A stretch of 64,000 bases of DNA, from NCBI RefSeq assembly GCF_014643635.1, contig NZ_BMJV01000009.1:69560-133559 (forward strand), given 5' to 3'. Of this stretch, positions 26,058 to 34,055 are shown in pieces (within the stretch, counting starts at the first letter, position 1; each line of letters begins with the position of its first letter). The notes under the pieces were generated by a model that did not search any database, was not told the origin of the DNA, and saw only the letters and a program-made list of their open reading frames with translations. This DNA comes from Salipiger pallidus (GTDB lineage Bacteria > Pseudomonadota > Alphaproteobacteria > Rhodobacterales > Rhodobacteraceae). The translations under genes were made by a program, and so were the position numbers.

Positions 26058-27028
26058 TTGCGTCTCCATGCGGGAAGCCGGTGGCGCAGTTCCCCCACGA
26101 TGCCGCGGCGGAACAGCAGCACGCAGACGATGAAGGTCGCGCCGAGAACCGTGGTCACCGGAAAGCCGGACGTGGCGAGATGGTTCTGCAGCGTGACGAC
26201 GAGGCCCGCGCCGACAATGGGACCGGCAATGCTGCCGATACCGCCCAGCAGGGTCATCAGAATGACCTCACCGGACATGTGCCAGTTGACATCCGTGAGG
26301 GTGGCGAACTGGAACAGCAGCGCCTTGAGGCTGCCGGCGAGACCGGCAAAGCCCGCCGACATCACGAACGCCCCCAGCTTGTAGCGCTGCACCGAGTAGC
26401 CGAGCGAGATCGCGCGCTGCTCGTTCTCGCGGACCGCCTGCAGGATCATCCCGAAGGGCGAATGCACGATGCGCCAGATCGCGAAGAGGCTGGCCACGAA
26501 CATCGCGGCGACGAAGTAATAGAGCGTCGTGCTGTCGGCGAGGTCGACGATGCCGAACAGTTTGCCGCGGGAAAAGCCCTGGATGCCGTCCTCACCATGG
26601 GTGAATGGCGCCTGCAGGCAGAAGAAGTAGAACATCTGCGACAGGGCCAGCGTCACCATGGCGAAGTAGATGCCCTGACGGCGCACGGCGAGCAGCCCGA
26701 TCACCAGTCCCAGACCCAGCGCGGCCCCTACACCGGTGAGGATGGCGAACTCGGGGTTGATCTCCCAGACCTTGAGGGCGTGGGCCGTGACATAGGCCGC
26801 CCCGCCGAAGAAGGCGGCGTGGCCGAAGGACAACAGCCCTCCGTAGCCAAGCAGCAGGTTGAAGGCCGATGCGAATAGCGCGAAGCACATCAGCTTCATC
26901 AAGAGCACCGGATAGACCCAGAGCGGAAGCAGCAGGAGCACACCGATCAGCGCCAGAACCAGGACCCGCTGGGCGGGATGCGATCGACGGGAGTCCGCGA
27001 CCGTCTCGTAGTCTTCGGCTACAATCAT
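26054..27028 (-). CDS. livM: Branched-chain amino acid type ABC transporter permease, LivM family
   Basis: A 324-residue membrane protein with about 8-9 hydrophobic segments. The LivM hallmarks are SAFNLLLGYGGLLSFGHAAF, GIYFAMVTLALSQMFYFF and SGEVILMTLLGGIGSIAGPI. It pairs with LivH to form the inner-membrane channel. The gene lies 1 base from livH and overlaps the thioesterase. In this acyl-CoA context the cargo is probably an aromatic, branched or cyclic carboxylic acid rather than an amino acid (inference). Confidence 0.92.
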   Translation of the reverse strand: MIVAEDYETVADSRRSHPAQRVLVLALIGVLLLLPLWVYPVLLMKLMCFALFASAFNLLLGYGGLLSFGHAAFFGGAAYVTAHALKVWEINPEFAILTGVGAALGLGLVIGLLAVRRQGIYFAMVTLALSQMFYFFCLQAPFTHGEDGIQGFSRGKLFGIVDLADSTTLYYFVAAMFVASLFAIWRIVHSPFGMILQAVRENEQRAISLGYSVQRYKLGAFVMSAGFAGLAGSLKALLFQFATLTDVNWHMSGEVILMTLLGGIGSIAGPIVGAGLVVTLQNHLATSGFPVTTVLGATFIVCVLLFRRGIVGELRHRLPAWRRK

Positions 27029-27029
27029 G

Positions 27030-27917
27030 TCAGTATTCCTTTCCGAAGAGACCCGCAGGCCGCAGCATCAGCACCACGGCCATGATGATGAAGATCGCGA
27101 TATTCGCGGCCTCAGGGTAAAACACCTTGGTCAGCCCCTCGACGATGCCAAGCAGATAGCCGGTGGCGATCGCGCCAAGGATCGATCCCATGCCGCCCAC
27201 CACGACCACCGCGAAGATGATGATGATGAGGTTTGATCCCATCGTCGGGCTAACCTGAAAGACCGGCGCGGCCAGAACCCCGGCGATGCCCGCAAGGGCG
27301 CAGCCGAAGGCGTAGGTCAGCGTCAGCAACAAGGGCACGTTCACGCCGAAGGCCTGAACCAGCGTGGCATCCTCGGTCGCCGCACGAAGGTAGGCGCCGA
27401 TCTTGGTCTTCTCGATCAGCGCCCAGGTGCCGAGGCAGAGCACGAGCGACGCGATCACGACCCAGCCGCGATAGATTGGCACGGTCACGAAATCGGTCCG
27501 CACCACGCCCTTCATCGCCTCCGGTGCCGAGAACGGTTTGCCCGAGGCGCCGTAGACATGCTGGAACAGCCCCTCCAAGAGCAGGGCAAGCCCAAAGGTG
27601 AAGAGCAACCCGTAGAGATGGTCGAGATCGTAAAGGCGCCGCAGCATGGTGCGTTCGACGACCGCGCCCACGAGGCCGACGATCAGCGGGGCAAGCAGCA
27701 GCGCGCCCCAGAATCCGATGCCTAGATACTGCCCCAGCATCCAGGCGGTGAAGGCGCCCAGCATGTAAAACGCCCCATGGGCAAAGTTCACCACGCGCAG
27801 CAGGCCGAAAATCACCGCGAGGCCCAGCGACAGCAGCGCGTAGAAGGAGCCGTTGATCAGGCCGATGAGCAGCTGTCCAGTAAGGACAGGCAGCGGCATC
27901 CCGAGTATCATAGTCAT
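27030..27917 (-). CDS. livH: Branched-chain amino acid type ABC transporter permease, LivH family
   Basis: A 295-residue membrane protein with about 8 hydrophobic segments. LivH signatures are LINGSFYALLSLGLAVIFGL, RVVNFAHGAFYMLGAFTA, and the C-terminal VVVVGGMGSILGAIATGYLL. It is the partner of LivM. It starts 1 base downstream of livF on the same strand. Confidence 0.92.
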   Translation of the reverse strand: MTMILGMPLPVLTGQLLIGLINGSFYALLSLGLAVIFGLLRVVNFAHGAFYMLGAFTAWMLGQYLGIGFWGALLLAPLIVGLVGAVVERTMLRRLYDLDHLYGLLFTFGLALLLEGLFQHVYGASGKPFSAPEAMKGVVRTDFVTVPIYRGWVVIASLVLCLGTWALIEKTKIGAYLRAATEDATLVQAFGVNVPLLLTLTYAFGCALAGIAGVLAAPVFQVSPTMGSNLIIIIFAVVVVGGMGSILGAIATGYLLGIVEGLTKVFYPEAANIAIFIIMAVVLMLRPAGLFGKEY

Positions 27918-27918
27918 A

Positions 27919-28662
27919 TCAAACCCCCAGCGCCGTGTTCAGCGCCTCTCGCTTTGCGGGCAGCTCGGCCACCGCGAAGCTGTCGATCATCACGCCATGA
28001 TCCATGACGTAGAAGTGGTCGGCGTTCCTTGCCGCGAAACGGAAATTCTGTTCGACCAGCAGGATGCTCAGCCCGTGGGCCTTCAGCGCTGTCAGCATCT
28101 CGCCGATGCGGTTCACGATCACCGGGGCCAGTCCTTCGGTTGGCTCGTCAAGAAGGATCATACTGACGCCGGTGCGCAGGATGCGGGCGATGGCCAGCAT
28201 CTGCTGCTCTCCTCCGGACAGCTTGGTGCCCGGGCTGTGCCGGCGCTCCAGCAGGTTCGGGAACAGCGTGTAGATCTCGTCAAGCGACATCTCCATGCCG
28301 CTGTTGGCCACCTTTGGCGGCAGCAGCAGGTTCTCCTCGACGGTTAGCGAGGCGAAGATACCACGCTCCTCGGGGACGAACCCCATGCCGGCGTGAGCGA
28401 CCCGGTGCGGCGCCAGCCGCAGGATCGATCGCTGGTCGAAGTCGATCTCTCCGCTGCGTTTGCGTAAGATGCCCATTAGGCTGCGCAGGGTTGTCGTCTT
28501 GCCGACCCCGTTGCGGCCCAGAAGCGTGACGGTCTCGCCCGGGTAGACATCGAGGTCGACACCGTAAAGCGCCTGACTCTCGCCGTACCACGCTTCGAGC
28601 CCCCTGACCCTCAACTGTGCGGGGCCGCGCGCCTCGCGGGGTGTCGCGGATCCATCAGTCAT
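27919..28662 (-). CDS. livF: ABC transporter ATP-binding protein, LivF family
   Basis: A 247-residue ATPase with Walker A GRNGVGKTT, signature LSGGEQQMLAIARIL and Walker B ILLDEPTEGLAP. LivF-type details are GFVPEERGIFASLTVEENL and the C-terminal LVEQNFRFAARNADHFYVM. The ATG at 28662 lies 8 bases inside the end of livG and gives the normal N-terminus; the longer open frame runs further into livG. It energises the transporter with LivG. Confidence 0.92.
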   Translation of the reverse strand: MTDGSATPREARGPAQLRVRGLEAWYGESQALYGVDLDVYPGETVTLLGRNGVGKTTTLRSLMGILRKRSGEIDFDQRSILRLAPHRVAHAGMGFVPEERGIFASLTVEENLLLPPKVANSGMEMSLDEIYTLFPNLLERRHSPGTKLSGGEQQMLAIARILRTGVSMILLDEPTEGLAPVIVNRIGEMLTALKAHGLSILLVEQNFRFAARNADHFYVMDHGVMIDSFAVAELPAKREALNTALGV

Positions 28663-29449
28663 CGTCCTCGGCTCCCATGTAGGCTTCGCGCACGCGGGGA
28701 TCGGCGCTGACCTCGGCATAGCTGCCCTGGGTCAGGATCTCGCCGCGCTGAAGCACGGTGATGTCGTGACCGATATCGGCAACGACCTTGATGTTGTGTT
28801 CCACCATCAGCAGCGCGCAGTCGCGGGCGACATCGGCGATCAGGCCCGCCATGGTTTCGACGTCCTCCTGGCCCATGCCGGCGAGCGGCTCGTCCAGCAG
28901 CAGCACCTTGGGATCGAGGGCCAGAGTCGTGGCGATCTCGAGCGCGCGCTTGCGCCCGTAGGACAGGTCCGCAGCGCGCCGGGCGGCCATGTCGGCAAGC
29001 CCGACGCGCCCCAGCAGCTCCATAGCGCGGGGACGCAGCCGTGACAGGCTGCCAAGCGGTCGCCAGAATTGCACGGCAAGCCCGTTGGGCCGTTGCAGCG
29101 CCACGCAGACGTTGTCGACCAGCGACATGTCCCCGAAGGTCGCGGAAATCTGGAACGACCGCGCCACTCCGAGCCGGGCGATATGGGCGGGATCCATACG
29201 GGTGATGTCGGTCTCGCCCAACATGATCTTGCCCGCGGTCGGCTGCAGGAACTTGGTCAACAGGTTGAAGACCGTGCTCTTGCCCGCGCCATTCGGTCCG
29301 ATCAGGGCGTGGATCCGGCCGTGATGAACGTCGATATCGACGTCGTTCACCGCCTGGAAGTTTCCGAAGCTCTTGCTGAGACCCCGTGCCGACAAGGCGG
29401 CACGGGACCCCGCCGGCGCATGCTGCGCCGGAACGGTAGCCAACGTCAT
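28655..29449 (-). CDS. livG: ABC transporter ATP-binding protein, LivG family
   Basis: A 264-residue ATPase with Walker A IGPNGAGKSTVFNLL, the LivG feature RLGVARSFQIS, the variant signature LSYGRKRALEIAT and Walker B LLLDEPLAGMGQED. LSYG in place of LSGG is common in LivG. The ATG at 29449 lies 11 bases after the binding-protein stop. It forms a heterodimer with LivF. Confidence 0.92.
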   Translation of the reverse strand: MTLATVPAQHAPAGSRAALSARGLSKSFGNFQAVNDVDIDVHHGRIHALIGPNGAGKSTVFNLLTKFLQPTAGKIMLGETDITRMDPAHIARLGVARSFQISATFGDMSLVDNVCVALQRPNGLAVQFWRPLGSLSRLRPRAMELLGRVGLADMAARRAADLSYGRKRALEIATTLALDPKVLLLDEPLAGMGQEDVETMAGLIADVARDCALLMVEHNIKVVADIGHDITVLQRGEILTQGSYAEVSADPRVREAYMGAEDDD

Positions 29450-29460
29450 GAGGTCACCCT

Positions 29461-30666
29461 TCAGTCGTCGAGGAGCGGGCAGGCGCTCTGTTCGACCGAG
29501 CGGAAAGCCTCGTCGCCCGGGATGGTGCGCAGAACCTTGTAGTAGTCCCACGGGCCCTTCGATTCTTCGGGGGTCTTGACCTGCACGAGGTACATGTCGT
29601 GCACGACCCGGCCGTCCTTGCGCAGATAGGCGTTGCGGTTGAAGAAGTCGTCGATATCCATGCCGCGCATGGTCTCCATGACTTGCGAGCCGCTGGTTGC
29701 CTGACCCGAGGCCTCGGCCGCCTTGAGGTAGTTCAGCACCGCCGAGTAGACGCCGGCGTGCACCATAGTCGGCATCTTGCCGTCCATGCGCTCGGCAAAG
29801 CGTTGCGACCAGGCGCGGGTGTCATCGTCCATGTCCCAGTAGAAGGCAGTGGTCAGCGTCAGGTTCTGAGCGATCTCGAGGCCGACGCCATGCACGTCAG
29901 TGAGGAACAGAAGCATCCCTGCGATGTCCTGACCGGCGGCGGTGATGCCGAACTCTTCGGCCTGCTTCAGCGCCGTCATCGTGTCGCCCGACGAATTCGC
30001 AAGCGCGATCACATCCGCGCCCGAGGCCTGTGCCTGCAGCAGGTAGGAGGAGAAATCCGAGGTTTCGCGCGGGTGAGTGACCTTGCCGACGATCGAGCCG
30101 CCGGCGGCTTCCACTGCAGCCGTCGTGTCCGCCTCAAGAGCATGGCCAAAGGTGTAGTCGACGGTCAGGAAGAACCAGTTTTTGTCGCCTTCCAGCGTCA
30201 TCGCGCGGCCAGTGCCGTTTGCAAGCGCGTAGGTGTCCCAGGTCCACTGCGCGGTGGAGGGCGAGCACGACGCTCCGGTCAACTCGGAGGAGCCGCCGGT
30301 CGAGATCAGCAGCGCGGTATCGCTCTGGCGGGTGATTTCCTGCACGGCAAGTGCAACCGAAGAGGTCGGCAGGTCGACGATGGCGACGACGTTCTCTTCG
30401 TCAATCCAGCGGCGGGCGAGTGTGGAGCCGACGTCCGGCTTGTTCTGGTGATCGCCGACGATCACCTCCACGTCCTCGCCAAGCAGTGTGCCACCGAAAT
30501 CCTCGACAGCCATGCGCGCGGCGACTTCCGAGCCCTTGCCCGACAAGTCAAAGTTCATCCCGGACATGTCAGTGAGAACACCGAGCCGATAGGGCTCGGC
30601 CTGCGCCCCCGTGGCAAGTCCGACCGAGAATAGACACGCCAGAGCGGCCTTGTTCAGTTTTGTCAT
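29461..30666 (-). CDS. ABC transporter substrate-binding protein, branched-chain/aromatic type
   Basis: A 401-residue periplasmic binding protein. The signal peptide is MTKLNKAALACLFSVGLATG with cleavage after AQA. The mature start YRLGVLTDMSGMNFDLSGKG is typical of LivJ-like proteins of carboxylic acid transporters. DHQNKPDVGSTLARRWIDEE and DYTFGHALEADTT follow. The ATG at 30666 fits the signal peptide. It lies between the enoyl-CoA hydratase gene and livG in one leftward operon, and probably binds the acid that the adjacent CoA ligase activates. Confidence 0.92.
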   Translation of the reverse strand: MTKLNKAALACLFSVGLATGAQAEPYRLGVLTDMSGMNFDLSGKGSEVAARMAVEDFGGTLLGEDVEVIVGDHQNKPDVGSTLARRWIDEENVVAIVDLPTSSVALAVQEITRQSDTALLISTGGSSELTGASCSPSTAQWTWDTYALANGTGRAMTLEGDKNWFFLTVDYTFGHALEADTTAAVEAAGGSIVGKVTHPRETSDFSSYLLQAQASGADVIALANSSGDTMTALKQAEEFGITAAGQDIAGMLLFLTDVHGVGLEIAQNLTLTTAFYWDMDDDTRAWSQRFAERMDGKMPTMVHAGVYSAVLNYLKAAEASGQATSGSQVMETMRGMDIDDFFNRNAYLRKDGRVVHDMYLVQVKTPEESKGPWDYYKVLRTIPGDEAFRSVEQSACPLLDD

Positions 30667-30739
30667 TGGAATACTCCTCCCTTTTCGCACCGACAGCGGT
30701 GCATGTGTGGCCGGCCGCCCCCTCGCCCCGGCCCTTGCT

Positions 30740-31486
30740 TCAGCCCGTGCTGCCGCTTTCGGCAAGCAGTTTGGCCAGAAGAAACTGATCCCCCTCGGCG
30801 CCCTCGGCCCAGTTTCGCCGGGCATGGGCATCGATGGCGGATTTGGTCATGCGCAGGGACATCGCCGGACTTTCGGCGATCGAGGCCGCCCAGCTCCGCG
30901 CGGCCTCGAAGGCGGTGCCGGCAGGGACCTTTCGGTCGGCCAGTCCCAGCGCAAGTGCCTCGTCGGCGCCGATGGTCTCGTCACAGCACAGGATCCGCTT
31001 GGCGCGCCCGGCGCCGACCCGCTCGGTCAGCAGCGGCAGCCCGCCCCAGCCGAGCGTCATGCCGAGACGGACCTCGGGAAAGCGCAGGTAGGCCTCTTCG
31101 GAGACGACGCGGAAGTCGGCACAGAGCGCGAGGATGGCACCGCCCCCAATCGCGGGCCCCTCCAGCGCGGCAATGACGATCTGGGGCAGGCGCCGCCATG
31201 CATTGCTCATCCGCACACCCGCATTCATCGAAAGGTGACGGGCGACATCTCCACCTTCGGGATTCCACAGGCGCGCGTCCTTCAGGTCGACACCGGCGGC
31301 GAAGATGCTTGGCGTTCCGGCGAGCACGACGACAGATACATCGGGGTTGCGCGACAGCTCGGTCGCGGCGGCCTCCAGACTGTCGATCATCGCGTAGTCT
31401 AGCGCATTGGCCTTGCCGCCCCGGTCGAATCGTACCGTTGCGATGGCGCCCTGTGTTTCGACTTCCACACCTGTCATTTCGGTCAT
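30740..31486 (-). CDS. Enoyl-CoA hydratase/isomerase (crotonase) family protein
   Basis: A 248-residue crotonase-fold protein. The first oxyanion-hole segment is GTPSIFAAGVDLKD, and the second is ALEGPAIGGGAILALCADFR. The position equivalent to catalytic Glu144 falls in FPEVRLGMTLGWGG, and the second one is replaced in this region, as in many paralogs. It hydrates, isomerises or cleaves an enoyl- or ketoacyl-CoA. It is the first gene of the leftward operon, starting 31 bases downstream of the second TetR palindrome. The ATG at 31486 has AAGGGAAA before it; one at 31477 is possible. Confidence 0.87.
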   Translation of the reverse strand: MTEMTGVEVETQGAIATVRFDRGGKANALDYAMIDSLEAAATELSRNPDVSVVVLAGTPSIFAAGVDLKDARLWNPEGGDVARHLSMNAGVRMSNAWRRLPQIVIAALEGPAIGGGAILALCADFRVVSEEAYLRFPEVRLGMTLGWGGLPLLTERVGAGRAKRILCCDETIGADEALALGLADRKVPAGTAFEAARSWAASIAESPAMSLRMTKSAIDAHARRNWAEGAEGDQFLLAKLLAESGSTG

Positions 31487-31516
31487 TTTCCCTTGTCGCC
31501 GTCCCACTGACGTGAG

Positions 31517-31534
31517 ACATACTACCAAGTATGT
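31517..31534. promoter_or_regulatory. TetR operator copy 2: ACATACT-ACCA-AGTATGT
   Basis: A perfect 7+7 inverted repeat between the divergent enoyl-CoA hydratase and CoA ligase genes. Its arms are identical to the copy in the tetR-maoC promoter region; only the 4-base spacer differs. This ties the two halves of the cluster into one regulon. Confidence 0.8.
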
Positions 31535-31623
31535 TGCATGTCGAGTCGCGCCGTTGCAATATGAAAATTGCGCGCCCTGCGACCGGCGCGCACGGAGTGA
31601 GACCTTTTCTTGAGGAGGAAGAG

Positions 31624-33252
31624 ATGGCCCAGACGTCCACGGATACGGCCCCCGAAAGCGCCTTGGGCGCCGATCCCGCGCTCGATCGGAACAGGTCTGT
31701 CCTGCGCTATGTCCTAGACGGATACGCCGAGACCCAACCCGACGCGCCGTTCGTCCAGTTCTGGCCCGGGCCGCTCTGGAGCTATGGCGAGTTGCACCGT
31801 CGCGTGCGGCTGCGGGCCTGCGCGCTGGCCAAGGCCGGCGTCCGGCGCGGCGACCATGTGCTTTGCCTGATGGGCAACAGCCCCGATCTTCTGTGCACCT
31901 GGTTTGCGATCAACTACCTTGGCGCCGCCTATGTCCCGATCAACACCGGGGCACGCGGGCAGATGCTGGAACACATACTGGCGGACGCCGACGCCTCCGT
32001 CCTCATCGCCCAGGCCGGGCTGGCCGAGCGGCTGGCCGGGCTGAACCCCGGCGCGGTCACCACCGTTCTGGTGGTCGAGGGCGAGGCCGCCGCAATCGAC
32101 GGCTACGACATCGCGCCGCTGGTCGACCCGCAGAAAGAGGACCCCGAGGCGCTGGCGCTGGCGCAGCCGATCGAGCCTTGGGACCTTCATGCGATTATGT
32201 ACACATCCGGCACCACGGGCAACGCCAAGGGGGTGATGAGCACCTATGCTCAGCACTATACCATGGGCCCGGACGCCTTCGAGGTGGCCGCAGACGACCG
32301 ATGCATGATCTGCGGTCCGATCTTCCACTGTGGCTCGACGCTTTACGTGAATGCCATGCTGGCGCGGGGCCTTTCGATCGGGATGATGTGCGAGTTCAAG
32401 ACCGATACCTTCTGGCAGGCGGTGCGCGAGACCGGCTCGACCTATTGCCTCCTGCTCGGGGTCATGGCCGCCTTCCTGCTGAAGGCCCCGGCCCGCCCTG
32501 ATGACCGCGACCACCCGTTGCGGCGCGCCTTCATCACGCCCTTCGGCGAAGACGGCCCGCTGTTCGCGCAGCGCTTCGGCGTGGAGGCTTGGACGATCTA
32601 CAACATGACCGAGATCGCCAGCCCGATGCACGCGGGCCCCGGCATCACCACCAAGGGCATCGCCGGGAAACCGCGTCCGTGGTGCGAGCTTCGGATCGTT
32701 GACGAGAACGACATGCCCCTGGGGATCGGTGAAACCGGCGAGCTGGTTATCCGCTCGCATCGGCCCTGGGCTCTGATGTCGGGCTACTACAATAATGCCG
32801 GCGCTACGGTGGACGCGATGCGGAACGGCTGGTTCCACACCGGAGACAGTTTCCGCTGCGACGCGGATGGCACCTATTACTTCGTCGACCGGTTGAAAGA
32901 CGTGATCCGTCGGCGCGGCGAAAACATCTCCTCCTTTGCTCTGGAAAGCGAGGTGCTGAACCTCCCTGAAATTCGCGAATGCGCCGCGGTGGCGGTGCCC
33001 TCCGAGTTCTCGGAGGACGACGTCCTGATCGTCGTCGCCCCCGCCGAAGGGCAGAAGATCGATCCTGTATCAGTAAGCAAACGCCTGTCCGAGACGCTTC
33101 CGCGCTTCATGGTGCCGCGCTACCTCCGGGTGCTGGACGACCTGCCGAAGACAGCCTCGGGCAAGGTGCAAAAGCACCTTCTGCGCAAGGCGGGTGTGAC
33201 CCTCGACACCTGGGATCGCGAGGTGGACAAGCCCGCCCGTGCTCGCGCCTGA
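31624..33252 (+). CDS. AMP-forming acyl-CoA synthetase (class I adenylate-forming, CaiC/FadD-like)
   Basis: A 542-residue adenylate-forming ligase. The phosphate loop is IMYTSGTTGNAKGVM, the A5 motif is IYNMTEIASPMHAGPG, and A7/A8 are WFHTGDSFRCDADGTYYFVD and RLKDVIRRRGENIS. The A10 lysine is in KTASGKVQKHLL. It activates a free acid to acyl-AMP, then acyl-CoA, the entry step to the pathway. The ATG at 31624 follows GAGGAGGAAGAG. It is divergent from the enoyl-CoA hydratase gene, with the TetR palindrome between them. Substrate unknown. Confidence 0.92.
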   Translation: MAQTSTDTAPESALGADPALDRNRSVLRYVLDGYAETQPDAPFVQFWPGPLWSYGELHRRVRLRACALAKAGVRRGDHVLCLMGNSPDLLCTWFAINYLGAAYVPINTGARGQMLEHILADADASVLIAQAGLAERLAGLNPGAVTTVLVVEGEAAAIDGYDIAPLVDPQKEDPEALALAQPIEPWDLHAIMYTSGTTGNAKGVMSTYAQHYTMGPDAFEVAADDRCMICGPIFHCGSTLYVNAMLARGLSIGMMCEFKTDTFWQAVRETGSTYCLLLGVMAAFLLKAPARPDDRDHPLRRAFITPFGEDGPLFAQRFGVEAWTIYNMTEIASPMHAGPGITTKGIAGKPRPWCELRIVDENDMPLGIGETGELVIRSHRPWALMSGYYNNAGATVDAMRNGWFHTGDSFRCDADGTYYFVDRLKDVIRRRGENISSFALESEVLNLPEIRECAAVAVPSEFSEDDVLIVVAPAEGQKIDPVSVSKRLSETLPRFMVPRYLRVLDDLPKTASGKVQKHLLRKAGVTLDTWDREVDKPARARA

Positions 33253-33342
33253 GAGTTGATCCCTTTCGCGGTCGCGTGACCAGAAGCTGTCGGTTCGCGC
33301 GTGTCGCGGCCCACGCGGCAGCGGACCTAATCAGGAGTTCGC

Positions 33343-33886
33343 ATGTCTTCACATACCCACAAAGATGACCCCACGCTTCTGCGTAAATCCTGCCTGATCG
33401 ACGGCGGCTGTTACCAGATGGCATCGGTTAAAACCACCGCCGGCCTAACCTCCGCAGATGGTGGAGCCGTCGGTCACGTGCCGTACATGTCGCCAGAAAT
33501 TCATGCCGTTATCGAGGCTTCGTAAGGGGCCCAGCCGGATTCGGCCCACTGGTTGGCGCGCGAGTGTGGGGCCGTGCCGCGCCGCTAATTTGAGCTGATG
33601 CCTGCCAATGCCGATGACATGGTCATGTTCACGACGCTCGAGCAGGGCAAACTGCTAGCCGAGGCACGCGGCGAGAGTTCCGGTGCCGCTTCTTTCGTCG
33701 AATGGTTCGCCCTCGGGGCGAGATGAACCGCGCCCCCGCCGTGACCAGCGCTTGACAGTGATGCGCCAGCCCATCTTGGGCAGCGCGGCGATCAGGCCCT
33801 GGAACGTCCCGGCGGCGATCACCACCCGCAAGGCGGCGCTAGCATTGGTCGCGGGATATCCGACGATCCTGCGCCCCACGAGTTGA
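33343..33886 (+). pseudogene. Succinate-semialdehyde dehydrogenase (GabD-like) N-terminal remnant, multiply frameshifted
   Basis: Three blocks in different frames line up in order with the N-terminal half of GabD-type enzymes. At 33343-33525 they read DPTLLRKSCLIDGG, GGAVGHVPYMSPEIHAVIEA. At about 33590-33720 they read DDMVMFTTLEQGKLLAEARG, SFVEWFA. At about 33745-33886 they read RLTVMRQPILGSAAIRPWNV, PAAITTRKAALALVAGYPTI and LRPTS. The cofactor Lys and Glu and the catalytic Cys regions are absent. Each block ends in a stop or frameshift, so this is a dead gene. Confidence 0.75.
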
Positions 33887-34055
33887 CCCCGCTGGCCGGC
33901 TCTTTCTGCCCATGAGAAAAGGCAGTTTTCTGCGCAGTCTCATGACATGCGACGGTCACGCCAAGGCTGGGCCGGTCGCGCCGGTGAGCAGGATGGTTCG
34001 TTCGGCAACAGGAGTCATCTGTGTCTTTTGGATTCGCGGAGGTGCGGGGTGGGGA
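33887..34055. other. Intergenic region after the gabD remnant
   Basis: A reverse-strand ATG near 34017 reads MTPVAERTILLTGATGPALA and soon stops. This resembles the first strand and cofactor loop of an epimerase or SDR, but is too short to be sure. A CATGAGAAAAGGCAGTTTTC-like stretch with local symmetry lies at 33912-33945. Nothing else is visible. Confidence 0.25.
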
